Positions 34,607 through 43,231 of a stretch of 64,000 nucleotides of DNA are shown here, piece after piece (within the stretch, counting starts at the first letter, position 1; each line of letters begins with the position of its first letter). The notes under the pieces were generated by a model. It saw nothing but the letters and a program-made list of their open reading frames with translations. It was not told the DNA's origin and did not search any database. The translations under genes and the position numbers were made by a program. The stretch lies in the NCBI GenBank assembly GCA_029245865.1, contig JAQWOM010000043.1:1-64000 (forward strand). Direction: 5' to 3'. Origin of the DNA: Planctomycetota bacterium. GTDB lineage: Bacteria > Planctomycetota > B15-G4.

Positions 34607-35905
34607 ATGTCAGGCACCAATGGACAATCGAACGGACACAACCGCATCTCGCAAGACACTGCCGGGCGTTTTGACGGCATCGTTCGGGACTACACACCTG
34701 AAGACGTGAAGCGTCTCGCCGGCTCGATGCCCATCGAATACACCCTCGCAAAACGTGGCGCCGAGAAACTCTGGAACTACCTGCACACCGAGGATTACGT
34801 GCATGCCCTGGGAGCCCTCACCGGGAACCAGGCCATGCAACAGGTTCGAGCGGGCCTCAAGGCGATTTACCTCAGTGGGTGGCAGGTTGCTGCAGATGCC
34901 AACAACGCCGGTCAGATGTACCCCGACCAGAGCCTCTATCCTGCGAGCAGCGTTCCGGAAGTGGTGCGACGCATCAATCGCACCCTCCAGCGCGCTGACC
35001 AGATCCAACACATGGAAGGCGGCGATGACCATGACTGGTTCCAACCCATCGTTGCGGATGCAGAAGCTGGATTCGGGGGGCCTCTCAACGCCTTTGAACT
35101 GATGAAGGGCATGATTGAAGCGGGCGCTGCGGGCGTTCACTTCGAAGACCAACTCGCATCGGAAAAGAAGTGCGGACATCTGGGCGGGAAGGTGCTTGTC
35201 CCCACCCAGAGCTTCATTCGCACCCTGAACTCAGCACGCCTCGCAGCAGATGTGATGAACGTCCCTACGGTCCTCATCGCACGAACGGACGCCGACAGCG
35301 CCAATTTGCTCACGGCAGACATCGACGAGCGCGATCGTCCGTTCTGCACGGGCGAGCGCACACCCGAAGGATTCTTCCGCATTCGTGGCGGGCTCGAGAG
35401 CGCCATCGCTCGTGGCCTCAGCTATGCCCCTTACGCAGATCTTCTCTGGTGTGAAACCAGCACTCCGGATCTGGATGACGCCAAGCGCTTTGCCGATTCG
35501 ATACGGGCTGAGTTCCCCGACAAGTTGCTGGCCTACAACTGCAGCCCATCCTTCAACTGGCGAGCCAAGCTCGACGAATCCACCATCGCCAAATTCCAGC
35601 GCGAGCTGGGAGCCATGGGCTACAAGTTCCAGTTCGTGACGCTCGCCGGTTTCCACAGCTTGAACCACAGCATGTTCGAACTGGCTCGCGGGTACCGCGA
35701 TCGCGGCATGGCCGCCTACACCGAACTCCAGCAGGCAGAGTTCGGCGCCGAGGAACACGGATATGGCGCCACCAAGCACCAGCACGAGGTTGGTACGAGC
35801 TACTTTGACGCCGTCTCAAATGCTGTCTCTGGCGGCACCTCTTCAACAACGGCCCTGGCCGACTCCACCGAGACCGCCCAGTTCCACACACCAAATCGCA
35901 CCTGA
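34607..35905 (+). CDS. aceA: Isocitrate lyase
   Basis: Isocitrate lyase cleaves isocitrate to glyoxylate and succinate. The protein has 432 residues from the ATG at 34607, preceded by ATGGAA; an ATG at 34592 has no ribosome binding site. The signature [15 protein letters not shown] contains the catalytic Cys near residue 188. Other family motifs are [54 protein letters not shown], and YNCSPSFNW. The length fits the prokaryotic enzyme. It is the second gene after malate synthase and is followed by a strong terminator at 35948-35980. Confidence 0.97.
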   Translation: MSGTNGQSNGHNRISQDTAGRFDGIVRDYTPEDVKRLAGSMPIEYTLAKRGAEKLWNYLHTEDYVHALGALTGNQAMQQVRAGLKAIYLSGWQVAADANNAGQMYPDQSLYPASSVPEVVRRINRTLQRADQIQHMEGGDDHDWFQPIVADAEAGFGGPLNAFELMKGMIEAGAAGVHFEDQLASEKKCGHLGGKVLVPTQSFIRTLNSARLAADVMNVPTVLIARTDADSANLLTADIDERDRPFCTGERTPEGFFRIRGGLESAIARGLSYAPYADLLWCETSTPDLDDAKRFADSIRAEFPDKLLAYNCSPSFNWRAKLDESTIAKFQRELGAMGYKFQFVTLAGFHSLNHSMFELARGYRDRGMAAYTELQQAEFGAEEHGYGATKHQHEVGTSYFDAVSNAVSGGTSSTTALADSTETAQFHTPNRT

Positions 35906-35947
35906 TCACCGGCAGTCGATCCGCCACTTTTAGTTGCGGAAACGGCC

Positions 35948-35980
35948 ACAGGACGCCTCTCTCACCGAGGGGCGTCCTGT
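35948..35980 (+). terminator. Rho-independent terminator after isocitrate lyase
   Basis: A perfect 10-bp stem, ACAGGACGCC (35948-35957) with GGCGTCCTGT (35971-35980), has a 13-nt loop in which CTC and GAG can extend pairing, and is followed by CGTTTTC. It ends the aceB-aceA unit 43 bp past the stop. Confidence 0.8.
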
Positions 35981-36089
35981 CGTTTTCGGCCACTCTTGCC
36001 CTGAATCGGGGCGCGTCACTGCCCTGTCACCTCTGCGTCACCGAGGAGGTGCCCGACTCGACCCTTCAGGCAGGTAGACTGCCGGGCGA

Positions 36090-36701
36090 ATGATGACCAC
36101 CCCTGGGCAGCCTCTCGCCGCATGCCGTTGCTGCGGTCTCGTGCAACGCATGCCGGCCGCCGAATCAACGCAGCGCATCCGCTGTGCGCGCTGTCGCACG
36201 TCCTTTGCGCAACGTCGCGACAAGCTGCGAAGCAACAAGCGCACTCTCGCCCTCGCACTGAGCGCGCTCCTCCTCTACCCCTTTGCCGTGGGCCTCCCCA
36301 TCATGGAGGTGGAACGTCTTGGATCGACCCACGAAGCCAGCATCCTCTCCGGTGGCATTGAACTGCTGACAGATGGTGAGATCCTGGTCGGAGTTGTCGT
36401 CTTGCTCTGCTCCGTCGTTCTTCCTTTGGTCAAAATCGCAGGGCTCTTCTTGCTCGCGGGGGCAGGCACCGGCCTCGCCCCACGACTACGCGCCTCCACA
36501 TGGCATGTCGTCGAACTCACGGGCCGCTGGGGCATGCTGGATGTGCTGCTCGTGGCCGTACTGGTCTCTGTCCTCAAGCTTGGTGATCTTGTGGAGTTGC
36601 GAGCTGGCCCCGCAGCACTGGCATTCACCGGCTGCGTGCTTCTCAATCTGGCAGCAAGCGCAAGCTTCCAGCCCCATAGCCTCTGGCGGGATCCCGAATG
36701 A
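36090..36701 (+). CDS. Half-size PqiA-like membrane protein
   Basis: A 203-residue protein that matches one of the two repeats of E. coli PqiA. The N-terminus has two CxxC pairs (CRCCGLVQRMP and CARCRTSF) like the PqiA zinc-ribbon region. Four membrane segments follow, including LALALSALLLYPFAVGLPIM and VLLCSVVLPLVKIAGLFLL, the latter carrying the conserved P-x-x-K pattern. PqiA partners with the MCE protein PqiB in lipid transport across the envelope. The gene overlaps the PqiB-like gene by 4 bp (ATGA), which supports co-translation. A single-repeat PqiA may work as a dimer. Confidence 0.82.
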   Translation: MMTTPGQPLAACRCCGLVQRMPAAESTQRIRCARCRTSFAQRRDKLRSNKRTLALALSALLLYPFAVGLPIMEVERLGSTHEASILSGGIELLTDGEILVGVVVLLCSVVLPLVKIAGLFLLAGAGTGLAPRLRASTWHVVELTGRWGMLDVLLVAVLVSVLKLGDLVELRAGPAALAFTGCVLLNLAASASFQPHSLWRDPE

Positions 36702-38101
36702 CTCACGACAGCCCCCCTCTCGCCCACGTGGACCCGGCTCCATCCTGGTCACCCATCTGGATCGTCCCGGTCATCGCTGCTCTGCTCGCAGGCGCACTGG
36801 CCTTTCAGTCCCTGGACGTCCTGGGAACGAACATTCGTGTCTCGTTCGAACAAGGCTATGGCATCCAGGTAGGCGACACTCTCCGATACAGAGGCATCGT
36901 CGCCGGTGAAGTGACGGGCATGAGTTACACCGACGAGGTGGACGGCGTGATTCTGGACATCACGCTCGACACAAACGCCGACGACCTGGCACGCGTGGGA
37001 AGCCGCTTCTGGGTCGTGCGTCCACTGGTTGGCTGGGCCGGTATCACCGGCCTCGACACCGTCATCGGCAATCGCTACCTGGGCGTGATTCCGGGTAGCG
37101 GGCCGCCCCAACGGCAGTTCGTCGGCCTCGATCAGCCTCCAATCGAGGATGCCCTCATGCCAGGGCTCGACATCACTCTGGAAGGCAGCACTCGCGGAAG
37201 CATCGCGCCCGGCTCTCCGGTCACGTATCGCCGCATCCAGGTCGGCAGCGTCCTCTCGGTCAGTCTTGCCAGCGACAGTCGCAACGTAGAAGTGCTGGCA
37301 CGGATTCGAGAGAAGTACGCGGCGCTGATTCAGAACGGAACCCGGTTCTGGGAAACAAGCGGTGTCGGCGTCGACGTCGGCATCACGGGCGCCAGCTTTC
37401 ATCTCGAAAGCCTTGAATCGCTTGTGCATGGCGGCGTCTCTCTCGCCGTCCCCCAGGGCGAACAAGAACAGGTGTCCACCGGCCACAGGTTCACCCTGCA
37501 CACACATCCCGAGGACAGCTGGCTCACGTGGCGCCCTTCGGTCCCCATCGGCAACTCACTCTTGCCACCAGGCTCGCCTGTGCCACATCCAGAACGAGCT
37601 CAACTCAGTTGGATCGAAGGAACTCTTTGGTCCGCCGACGAGGTGCGCGAGGGCTGGGCCCTTCCCATCCGCGGAGCCATCCTCGCGCCGGCTGACATCT
37701 TGAGCCAAGATCAGGCTGCGGATGCAGGCAGCAGCCTGCTCCAGGTTGCCGGCCTCGAACTTCCTCTTGAGGAACCTGCCACTGAAGCGGGCCCAGGCCT
37801 CTCCACCCGCCCCTTTCCCGGCGGAGCCGACGTTCAGCCCTGGCCTCGTGCACGACAACGCGTCCCTGCAGGCCCCGAAGATTGCGTGGTGCTCACCGAC
37901 CCAGGCTCTCCACCTCTCTCCCTCGCTCCTGGCGGCCTCGAACGCAAAGATGACGGATGGCACATCGATCGGGCCTTGCCGCTCGACGCCCGGTGGCATG
38001 GAGCACCGGTCCTGGCTCGCAAGGATGGACTCCTGATCGGCCTCGTCCTCGTCGAGGAGAAGGGTTCACGCATCGTGCCGCTGACCCGTCTCGTCCCTTG
38101 A
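36698..38101 (+). CDS. PqiB-like MCE-domain protein
   Basis: A 467-residue protein with one N-terminal membrane anchor (IWIVPVIAALLAGALAF) and two MCE/MlaD domains. The first spans about residues 40-135 (IRVSFEQGYGIQVGDTLRYRGIVAGEV) and the second about 150-245 (SPVTYRRIQVGSVLSVSL). E. coli PqiB has three MCE domains, so this form is shorter. The C-terminal 180 residues are unusual: a Pro-rich stretch is followed by a beta-rich segment ending WHGAPVLARKDGLLIGLV, which resembles the C-terminal half of trypsin-like folds but shows no visible triad. The protein probably forms a periplasmic hexameric ring moving lipids between membranes with the PqiA-like partner. Confidence 0.82.
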   Translation: MTHDSPPLAHVDPAPSWSPIWIVPVIAALLAGALAFQSLDVLGTNIRVSFEQGYGIQVGDTLRYRGIVAGEVTGMSYTDEVDGVILDITLDTNADDLARVGSRFWVVRPLVGWAGITGLDTVIGNRYLGVIPGSGPPQRQFVGLDQPPIEDALMPGLDITLEGSTRGSIAPGSPVTYRRIQVGSVLSVSLASDSRNVEVLARIREKYAALIQNGTRFWETSGVGVDVGITGASFHLESLESLVHGGVSLAVPQGEQEQVSTGHRFTLHTHPEDSWLTWRPSVPIGNSLLPPGSPVPHPERAQLSWIEGTLWSADEVREGWALPIRGAILAPADILSQDQAADAGSSLLQVAGLELPLEEPATEAGPGLSTRPFPGGADVQPWPRARQRVPAGPEDCVVLTDPGSPPLSLAPGGLERKDDGWHIDRALPLDARWHGAPVLARKDGLLIGLVLVEEKGSRIVPLTRLVP

Positions 38102-38129
38102 GGTCAGCTGCGTAGGCACACGGTTCCGG

Positions 38130-38927
38130 TCAGTTGCCCCCGCGACCAGCCGTCGCCCATGGGATCACCAGGGGGCGACCATCCGGGGCGGTTCCGAAGT
38201 GCAGGTGCTCCCCGTACACCGGTACGAGAACGTCCGAGCAAAGCACATCACCCGGCACACCCCTCGTCACCACGCGACCCTCTTCGAGAATCATCACCGA
38301 AGTGGCGAACTGACTCGCGAGATTCAGGTCGTGCGTCACGACCACGGCTGAACGCCCTCTGCTCACCTGCGCCTCGATGAGTTGCATGACACGCACCTGG
38401 TGCTCAGGGTCAAGCCCCGTCGTGGGCTCATCGACCAGCAAGACACGTGCATCACTCGCAAGCGTCCGTGCAAGCATCGCACGCTGCCGTTGCCCCCCCG
38501 AGAGTTCGCTCATGGCACGGTCGCACAGATCATCCACTTCTGTGGCGACCATTGCAGATTTGACCGCTCTCAGATCGTCTGCCCGTGGGCCATGCCAACG
38601 GTCAATGCGCGCATAGCGTCCGGCCATGGCGAAGTTTTCGACTGTCACATCCGACAAGGTACGCAACGATTGCGGTACGAGGCTGATGCGACGCGCACGT
38701 TCAGACAAACCCAACGAAGAGAGAGCAGCGCCCTCGAAGGACACAGAACCCTCAAGGGGTTCGAGAAGGCCGCAGAGCAAACGCAAAAGAGTGCTCTTCC
38801 CCGAACCGTTGGGCCCACACACGACGACCAACTCCGAGGACTCGAGTGAAAAATCCAGACCGTCGACGGCGAGCACCCCTGCGGGGTACTTGTAGACCAA
38901 CCCAGAGGCCTCGAGCAGACTTACCAC
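38130..38927 (-). CDS. ABC transporter ATPase, iron-siderophore/heme/B12 uptake type
   Basis: A 265-residue ATPase with Walker A GPNGSGKST, Q-loop VPQSLRT, signature LSGGQRQRAMLARTL, Walker B VLLVDEPTTGLD and switch His VVVTHDLN. It belongs to the FecE/BtuD/HmuV subfamily that powers FecCD-type permeases. The GTG start overlaps the permease stop by 7 bp. It is the last gene of a four-gene - strand uptake operon and converges on the PqiB-like gene. Confidence 0.92.
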   Translation of the reverse strand: MVSLLEASGLVYKYPAGVLAVDGLDFSLESSELVVVCGPNGSGKSTLLRLLCGLLEPLEGSVSFEGAALSSLGLSERARRISLVPQSLRTLSDVTVENFAMAGRYARIDRWHGPRADDLRAVKSAMVATEVDDLCDRAMSELSGGQRQRAMLARTLASDARVLLVDEPTTGLDPEHQVRVMQLIEAQVSRGRSAVVVTHDLNLASQFATSVMILEEGRVVTRGVPGDVLCSDVLVPVYGEHLHFGTAPDGRPLVIPWATAGRGGN

Positions 38928-40033
38928 TGGTCGACCTCTCGCCGGTTGAACGCGAGCAGGCAGAGAAAGAACACGCCGCCAACGAGTGACATCACCACGC
39001 CCGGCCGCAAGGCTTGGTTCGCAAGAAAGGCGTGATTCAACAGCTCAACACCGACCAGGAAAACAGCGCCGCCCGGTATCGCGAGCGGGAGCAAAGACCG
39101 GTGCCGTGCGCCACTCAACATGCGTAAGAGATGCGGAACCACGAGCCCCAGGAAAGCGATCTGCCCGGCAACCGCGACAGCCGAAGCAGCTGCCAAGGCG
39201 GCAGCGCCTATGGAGAGAAGACGCACTTTTTTGACGTTCACACCCAGTGAGCTTGCGTCCTCTTCGCCACCCGCGAGCAGGTCCAGCTCCCACGCAACGA
39301 ATGGAACAACGGCCGCAGCAAGCGCCAGGCCGGACCAAACCGTCAGGACGTGATACACGGAACGGTCTGCCAGCGTTCCAAAGGTCCAGACATAGATGGC
39401 TCGAGACACATCCCAGTCATCCAGGACCAGCGAACTCACAAGTGACAACACACCGGCGATACACGTGTTCACCGCGATGCCCGTGAGCAACAGAGTCGGC
39501 ACGGAAACGCGTCCAGCCCGTGACGACAAGGTCGCGACAAGAAAGACGACACCGACAGCCCCGACAAAGCCAAAAGCCGGAACGAGAAACGTGAGCAGGC
39601 CAGCGTGCCGAAGCGTGGCCAGCGCCGGACCATGAGGATCTGCTGTTGCCGTCAGGAAGGCGGGGCCATATCCACTCATGAGCAGAATGGCGGCCGAGGC
39701 GCCGAGCGTGGCACCTCCCGTGACCCCGATCACCGAAGGTGCTGCAAGGCCGTTGCGAAAGAGACCCTGAATGAAAACGCCTGAGAGGGCCAACGCGCCT
39801 CCCACACCTGCCGCCGTGAGCGCGTGCCAGAGCCGGAGTTCCACGATGACCTGAGAGCGCTCAGCAAGCGGAGGTCCCAGGCCCAGGGCGGCCGCCACAC
39901 CTTCGAGTGTCTGCGACAGATCCAGCACGCCCGTGACGCCGATGCGCACGGACAACAACACGAGCAAGGGCAGCGCCAGCACCAGCGTGATGCCCAAGGA
40001 ACGCGCCGAAAGCACGGGGCGTGTCCCGCTCAA
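38921..40033 (-). CDS. FecCD-family ABC transporter permease
   Basis: This membrane permease has 370 residues if translation starts at the TTG at 40033, which gives a TTGA overlap with the binding-protein stop like the other junctions of the operon; a TTG at 40060 is also open. About ten hydrophobic segments are present. FecCD features include ALALSGVFIQGLFRNGLAAP, IGVTGGATLGASAAIL, ASSLGVNVKKVRLLS and GLVVPHLLRMLSGARHRSLLP (the coupling-helix region). It imports an iron chelate, heme or cobalamin; the ligand cannot be read from the sequence. Confidence 0.92.
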   Translation of the reverse strand: MSGTRPVLSARSLGITLVLALPLLVLLSVRIGVTGVLDLSQTLEGVAAALGLGPPLAERSQVIVELRLWHALTAAGVGGALALSGVFIQGLFRNGLAAPSVIGVTGGATLGASAAILLMSGYGPAFLTATADPHGPALATLRHAGLLTFLVPAFGFVGAVGVVFLVATLSSRAGRVSVPTLLLTGIAVNTCIAGVLSLVSSLVLDDWDVSRAIYVWTFGTLADRSVYHVLTVWSGLALAAAVVPFVAWELDLLAGGEEDASSLGVNVKKVRLLSIGAAALAAASAVAVAGQIAFLGLVVPHLLRMLSGARHRSLLPLAIPGGAVFLVGVELLNHAFLANQALRPGVVMSLVGGVFFLCLLAFNRREVDQW

Positions 40034-40989
40034 CGTGGAGCCCGCTCCCTCGGAGACCAACCGGAGGATTGCTGCAAGACCTCCTCGGCGGCATCGAGGA
40101 TGTGGTGCGAAAGAGTGGTGTAGAGCCAGGCATCAAGCACAACGATCTGATCGTCGACAACCGCACCCAGCCCCGCAAGGGCGGGCTCAGATCTCAGCAC
40201 CGACAACGTCCCCCCCCTTGCAGATTGGAGACCTGATTGAGAGATCACCAAGACATCAGGATCCAGCATGAGCAGCTCTTCAAAGGACATGGCGGCATGC
40301 CCAGGTCGGGGCGCAAGGTTGCGTAAGCCGGCCAGTCGAAAAACTTCATCATGGGTCGTCCCAGCCCCCGCCACCAGCCCACCGGTGCCCCCGTGATTGT
40401 AGGCCAAGACGGTCAGGGGCTTCCTTGCGGAAGCCTCTTTTCGGATGCCTGCAAGTTGAACTTCGCAGCGTTCCAGCAAGTCGGACGCGGCCGCCTCGGC
40501 ACCGAGCCTCACGCCCAGTTGATGGATTTGCTCTGCGACACCTGGCCAGTTCTTGGGGTCAGGCAGCACCAGCACATCCACCCCGGCTTCCCGCAACCGC
40601 TCCGTTGTGTCGGGGTTCTGCCAGGGATGAGCCAAGACCAGATCGGGGGCGGCCTTCAAGATGCGCTCGGCTTCGTAAAGATCGAAACGAGGTCGAGCAA
40701 GATAGGGGCTCTCTGGATCGCGCAAACCCGAATAACGCAAAGCTGCTTCGGGCAGCGCCGCAATTCTTTCGGGTGGAACGAGCGCACAAGCCAGATCGAC
40801 ACTTCCCGCTGCGGCCGGAAGAATGGCCTGAGGCGCACCGTCAAGCCGGCCCCTCTCCTGCAGCAGCCTTTCGGTGTCTTTGCCCGTGCTCGCTCCCCCG
40901 TCCGTCCACAGCAATGCGCAGGCAAGCAGCGACACCACGGCGACGGGAACGAACCACTCGCGCCCCCCTCGAGCCTTCCCGTCCGTCAT
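40030..40989 (-). CDS. Substrate-binding protein of the FecCD-type transporter (BtuF/FhuD-like)
   Basis: A 319-residue binding protein with an N-terminal hydrophobic segment (WFVPVAVVSLLACALLW), probably an uncleaved anchor or signal. The TroA/BtuF-type fold shows SVDLACALVPPERIAALPEA, APDLVLAHPWQNPDTTERLREAGVDVLVLP, and LLMLDPDVLVISQSG. The ATG lies in an ATGA overlap with the stop of the upstream lipoprotein gene. It delivers the ligand to the permease encoded downstream. B12 or a siderophore are both possible, and no riboswitch is visible to settle it. Confidence 0.88.
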   Translation of the reverse strand: MTDGKARGGREWFVPVAVVSLLACALLWTDGGASTGKDTERLLQERGRLDGAPQAILPAAAGSVDLACALVPPERIAALPEAALRYSGLRDPESPYLARPRFDLYEAERILKAAPDLVLAHPWQNPDTTERLREAGVDVLVLPDPKNWPGVAEQIHQLGVRLGAEAAASDLLERCEVQLAGIRKEASARKPLTVLAYNHGGTGGLVAGAGTTHDEVFRLAGLRNLAPRPGHAAMSFEELLMLDPDVLVISQSGLQSARGGTLSVLRSEPALAGLGAVVDDQIVVLDAWLYTTLSHHILDAAEEVLQQSSGWSPRERAPR

Positions 40990-41411
40990 GGCATGGGTTG
41001 ATCCAGCACATCGTGAATCGTGTAGCTCGAGATGCGGCTCCGCCAGGTTGCGAGCAGTTCAAGGTGATTCGCATGCACGAGGTAGCCCTGGTAGGCCTCG
41101 GTGTCGTCGAAGCCTACCAACAGCGCCAGATCATAATCGCCATCCACCGAGTCGCGCCCTGTCTCCAGATGCATGCCAGCTGCGTAAGAGACCACGCCCG
41201 GGATAACCGACAGTTGCTGCTGACAGTCCATCAAGAGATCTTCAGCCAGCGCCGGATCCTCGAGATGAAAGTACACCAGATGGAGAATCGGTGCGGGGCG
41301 CACAGGACCATCGGGCACCTTCTCCACAGTGCACGCAGCAAGAACAAAGACCGTCGCCGAAGCGAGGATCCAGGCGCCAGAAAAGAGCCGCCTCACACCA
41401 GACCGCTCCAC
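40986..41411 (-). CDS. Dabb-domain lipoprotein, first gene of the uptake operon
   Basis: A 141-residue protein with a GTG start and a lipoprotein signal (lipobox VLAAC, Cys27). The rest matches a Dabb (stress-responsive alpha/beta barrel) domain: HLVYFHLEDPALAEDLLMDC, VSYAAGMHL, YDLALLVGFDDTEAYQGYLVHANHLELL. Dabb domains form ferredoxin-like dimers. Here it is lipid-anchored and coupled by a 4-bp overlap to the binding protein, which suggests it handles the ligand at the membrane. A role in heme or porphyrin binding is only a guess from the related dimeric alpha-beta barrel superfamily. Confidence 0.7.
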   Translation of the reverse strand: MERSGVRRLFSGAWILASATVFVLAACTVEKVPDGPVRPAPILHLVYFHLEDPALAEDLLMDCQQQLSVIPGVVSYAAGMHLETGRDSVDGDYDLALLVGFDDTEAYQGYLVHANHLELLATWRSRISSYTIHDVLDQPMP

Positions 41412-41474
41412 ATCACGGCCCCCGACGGTTGAACCGACGTGACATAAGATCGACCCGAGGAAGCCCCCGAGTGA

Positions 41475-43064
41475 TCAGGGGAATGTGACGGAGATTGCGT
41501 TGGAGAGAGAAACGCCAAACGCAGCGCCGGGATCATCAAAGCCGTACTGGATATAAATGACGAGCCCCGGAGGGTTCGTGCCAAGACTGGCCCAGGGCAG
41601 ATCAATCTCGCCACTTGCGTTGGTGAACATGCTCAACGAAATCGCCAAGGGCAGGCCGGGCACGAGCACCCCGCCATAGAACGCGACTGGATTGTTCGTC
41701 AGCGATCCAAACGCAACAGCCAAGCTACTCGAGACTGCGTTGCGAACATGCAGTGATCCGGGTTCCCCTGCGCCGACTCCGCCCGTGCCATACAGCACGG
41801 GAAGGCCGTTCACGCCAGCGAAACCATTACCGAGACCCTCGAAAGGCCCGTCGGGAACGATCTTGAAGATCTCACCGTTCGCAAGGTCACAAATGTACAG
41901 CTCGCCATCCGAATCGACTCCGTAAGAAGCCGGGCTGTTCAAGGCCACGCCGCCACCAGGTGCCAACTCGGCGGTGCGCTCCTGCGTCGAGATGAGTGCT
42001 GTGCCGTCGTAAATCAGCGAGAAGAACTTGTTCGTCTGGTAGTCGGCATAGAAGTAGTTGCCCGCGAGATCGGGAATGGCCTTGCCTCGGTAGACATAGC
42101 CACCGGTCAGCGAACGCCCCACGCTGTGCGGATAACCCGCAATGGGTCCGGTCAAATCAGACGCACCACACGTGCACCCGGAAAGCCCCGTGCAAATCGC
42201 ACCTTCCATGCAACGCCAACCCCAGTTGATGAAGCTCGCGCTTGCGACATCGGCGCTCCCGAGGAAATCGACCTCTTCGCGGGAGTTCTGCCCCACGTCG
42301 CCGATGTACAGGTCGCCAGTCAAGCTATCGAAGTTGTAGCGCCATGGATTACGAAGGCCGAAGTGAATGATCTCGGGGAGCACCGTGGCACTCGCAACGA
42401 ATGGATTGTCATTCGGAATCGAGTAGTTCAGGTTCGGATCGGTGGGAAAGTCATCGCCATCCACATCGATGCGAAGCATCTTGCCCAGCAACGTGGTGCC
42501 GGACTGCGAGTTACCGCCGGCCACGTGTCCCGAGCCCGTGTCATTGAAGTTGCCGCCGTCGCCAGTCGCGATCCAGAGGTACCCATCCGGGCCAAACACA
42601 ATCCCGCCGCCATTGTGATTGCTCTGAGGCTGGCTGAACTCGAGAACCATCTGCGCGCTGCCTGCATTCGCAAGATTAGGATTCGCTGCATTGCGCAGGT
42701 AGCGCACAATCTTGGTGCCGCCACCGCCCGTGTAGTTCACATAGAACTGACGATTCGTGGCGTAGTCCGGGTGAAAAGCGAGACCGAGAAGGCCTTGCTC
42801 GTTACCGCCCGTTGTGACCAGCCCGGTGAGATCGAGAAACGGCGTTGCAACCTTCACGCCATTCTCAATGACATGAATGTCAGCCTGGTTTTGTTCGACA
42901 ACAAAGAGTCGCGAGGAATCACCGGGAGCCGGAAGCAGTTGCAAGGGACGGCTGTAACCATTCTGGAACAACTCAGCCTTGATGGGCGTCGACTGTGCCG
43001 CGACCGCAGGAAGAAGGATTGCGATGACGACGAGACTGAGCAATGCGAGAGCGACGTGCCTCAT
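41475..43064 (-). CDS. Secreted PQQ-dependent sugar dehydrogenase-like beta-propeller protein
   Basis: A 529-residue protein from the ATG at 43064, with a signal peptide ending in AVAAQS. Residues about 25-400 form a glucose/sorbosone dehydrogenase propeller (GSDH type): SRLFVVEQNQADIHVIENG, LLGLAFHPDYATNRQFYVNY, NHNGGGIVFGPDGYLWIATGDGG, and FGLRNPWRYNFDSLTGDLYIGDVGQNSREE. Residues about 433-529 form a separate beta-rich C-terminal domain shared in style with the subtilase at 44780. It probably oxidises sugars or binds glycans outside the cell. Some GSDH-fold proteins are not dehydrogenases, so activity is uncertain. Confidence 0.8.
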   Translation of the reverse strand: MRHVALALLSLVVIAILLPAVAAQSTPIKAELFQNGYSRPLQLLPAPGDSSRLFVVEQNQADIHVIENGVKVATPFLDLTGLVTTGGNEQGLLGLAFHPDYATNRQFYVNYTGGGGTKIVRYLRNAANPNLANAGSAQMVLEFSQPQSNHNGGGIVFGPDGYLWIATGDGGNFNDTGSGHVAGGNSQSGTTLLGKMLRIDVDGDDFPTDPNLNYSIPNDNPFVASATVLPEIIHFGLRNPWRYNFDSLTGDLYIGDVGQNSREEVDFLGSADVASASFINWGWRCMEGAICTGLSGCTCGASDLTGPIAGYPHSVGRSLTGGYVYRGKAIPDLAGNYFYADYQTNKFFSLIYDGTALISTQERTAELAPGGGVALNSPASYGVDSDGELYICDLANGEIFKIVPDGPFEGLGNGFAGVNGLPVLYGTGGVGAGEPGSLHVRNAVSSSLAVAFGSLTNNPVAFYGGVLVPGLPLAISLSMFTNASGEIDLPWASLGTNPPGLVIYIQYGFDDPGAAFGVSLSNAISVTFP

Positions 43065-43231
43065 GGGGAGAAGACTCCACACCGGGATCGAAAGGACAGG
43101 CGAGTTAACAGAGAGGTCGAGGGGTCAGGAGAACGCCCTCGGATTCCTGGTTCGGGGCCGCTGAGAACCCGAGGAAGCGCATCCCCTGAGCATACCACGC
43201 TTCTGAGAAGAGCTCCGCCAGCAGCCCTGGC

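Noticed and set aside
41412..41474. Cobalamin riboswitch upstream of the uptake operon
   Set aside because: Only 63 bp lie between the upstream gene and the operon, and no B12-box-like sequence is visible.
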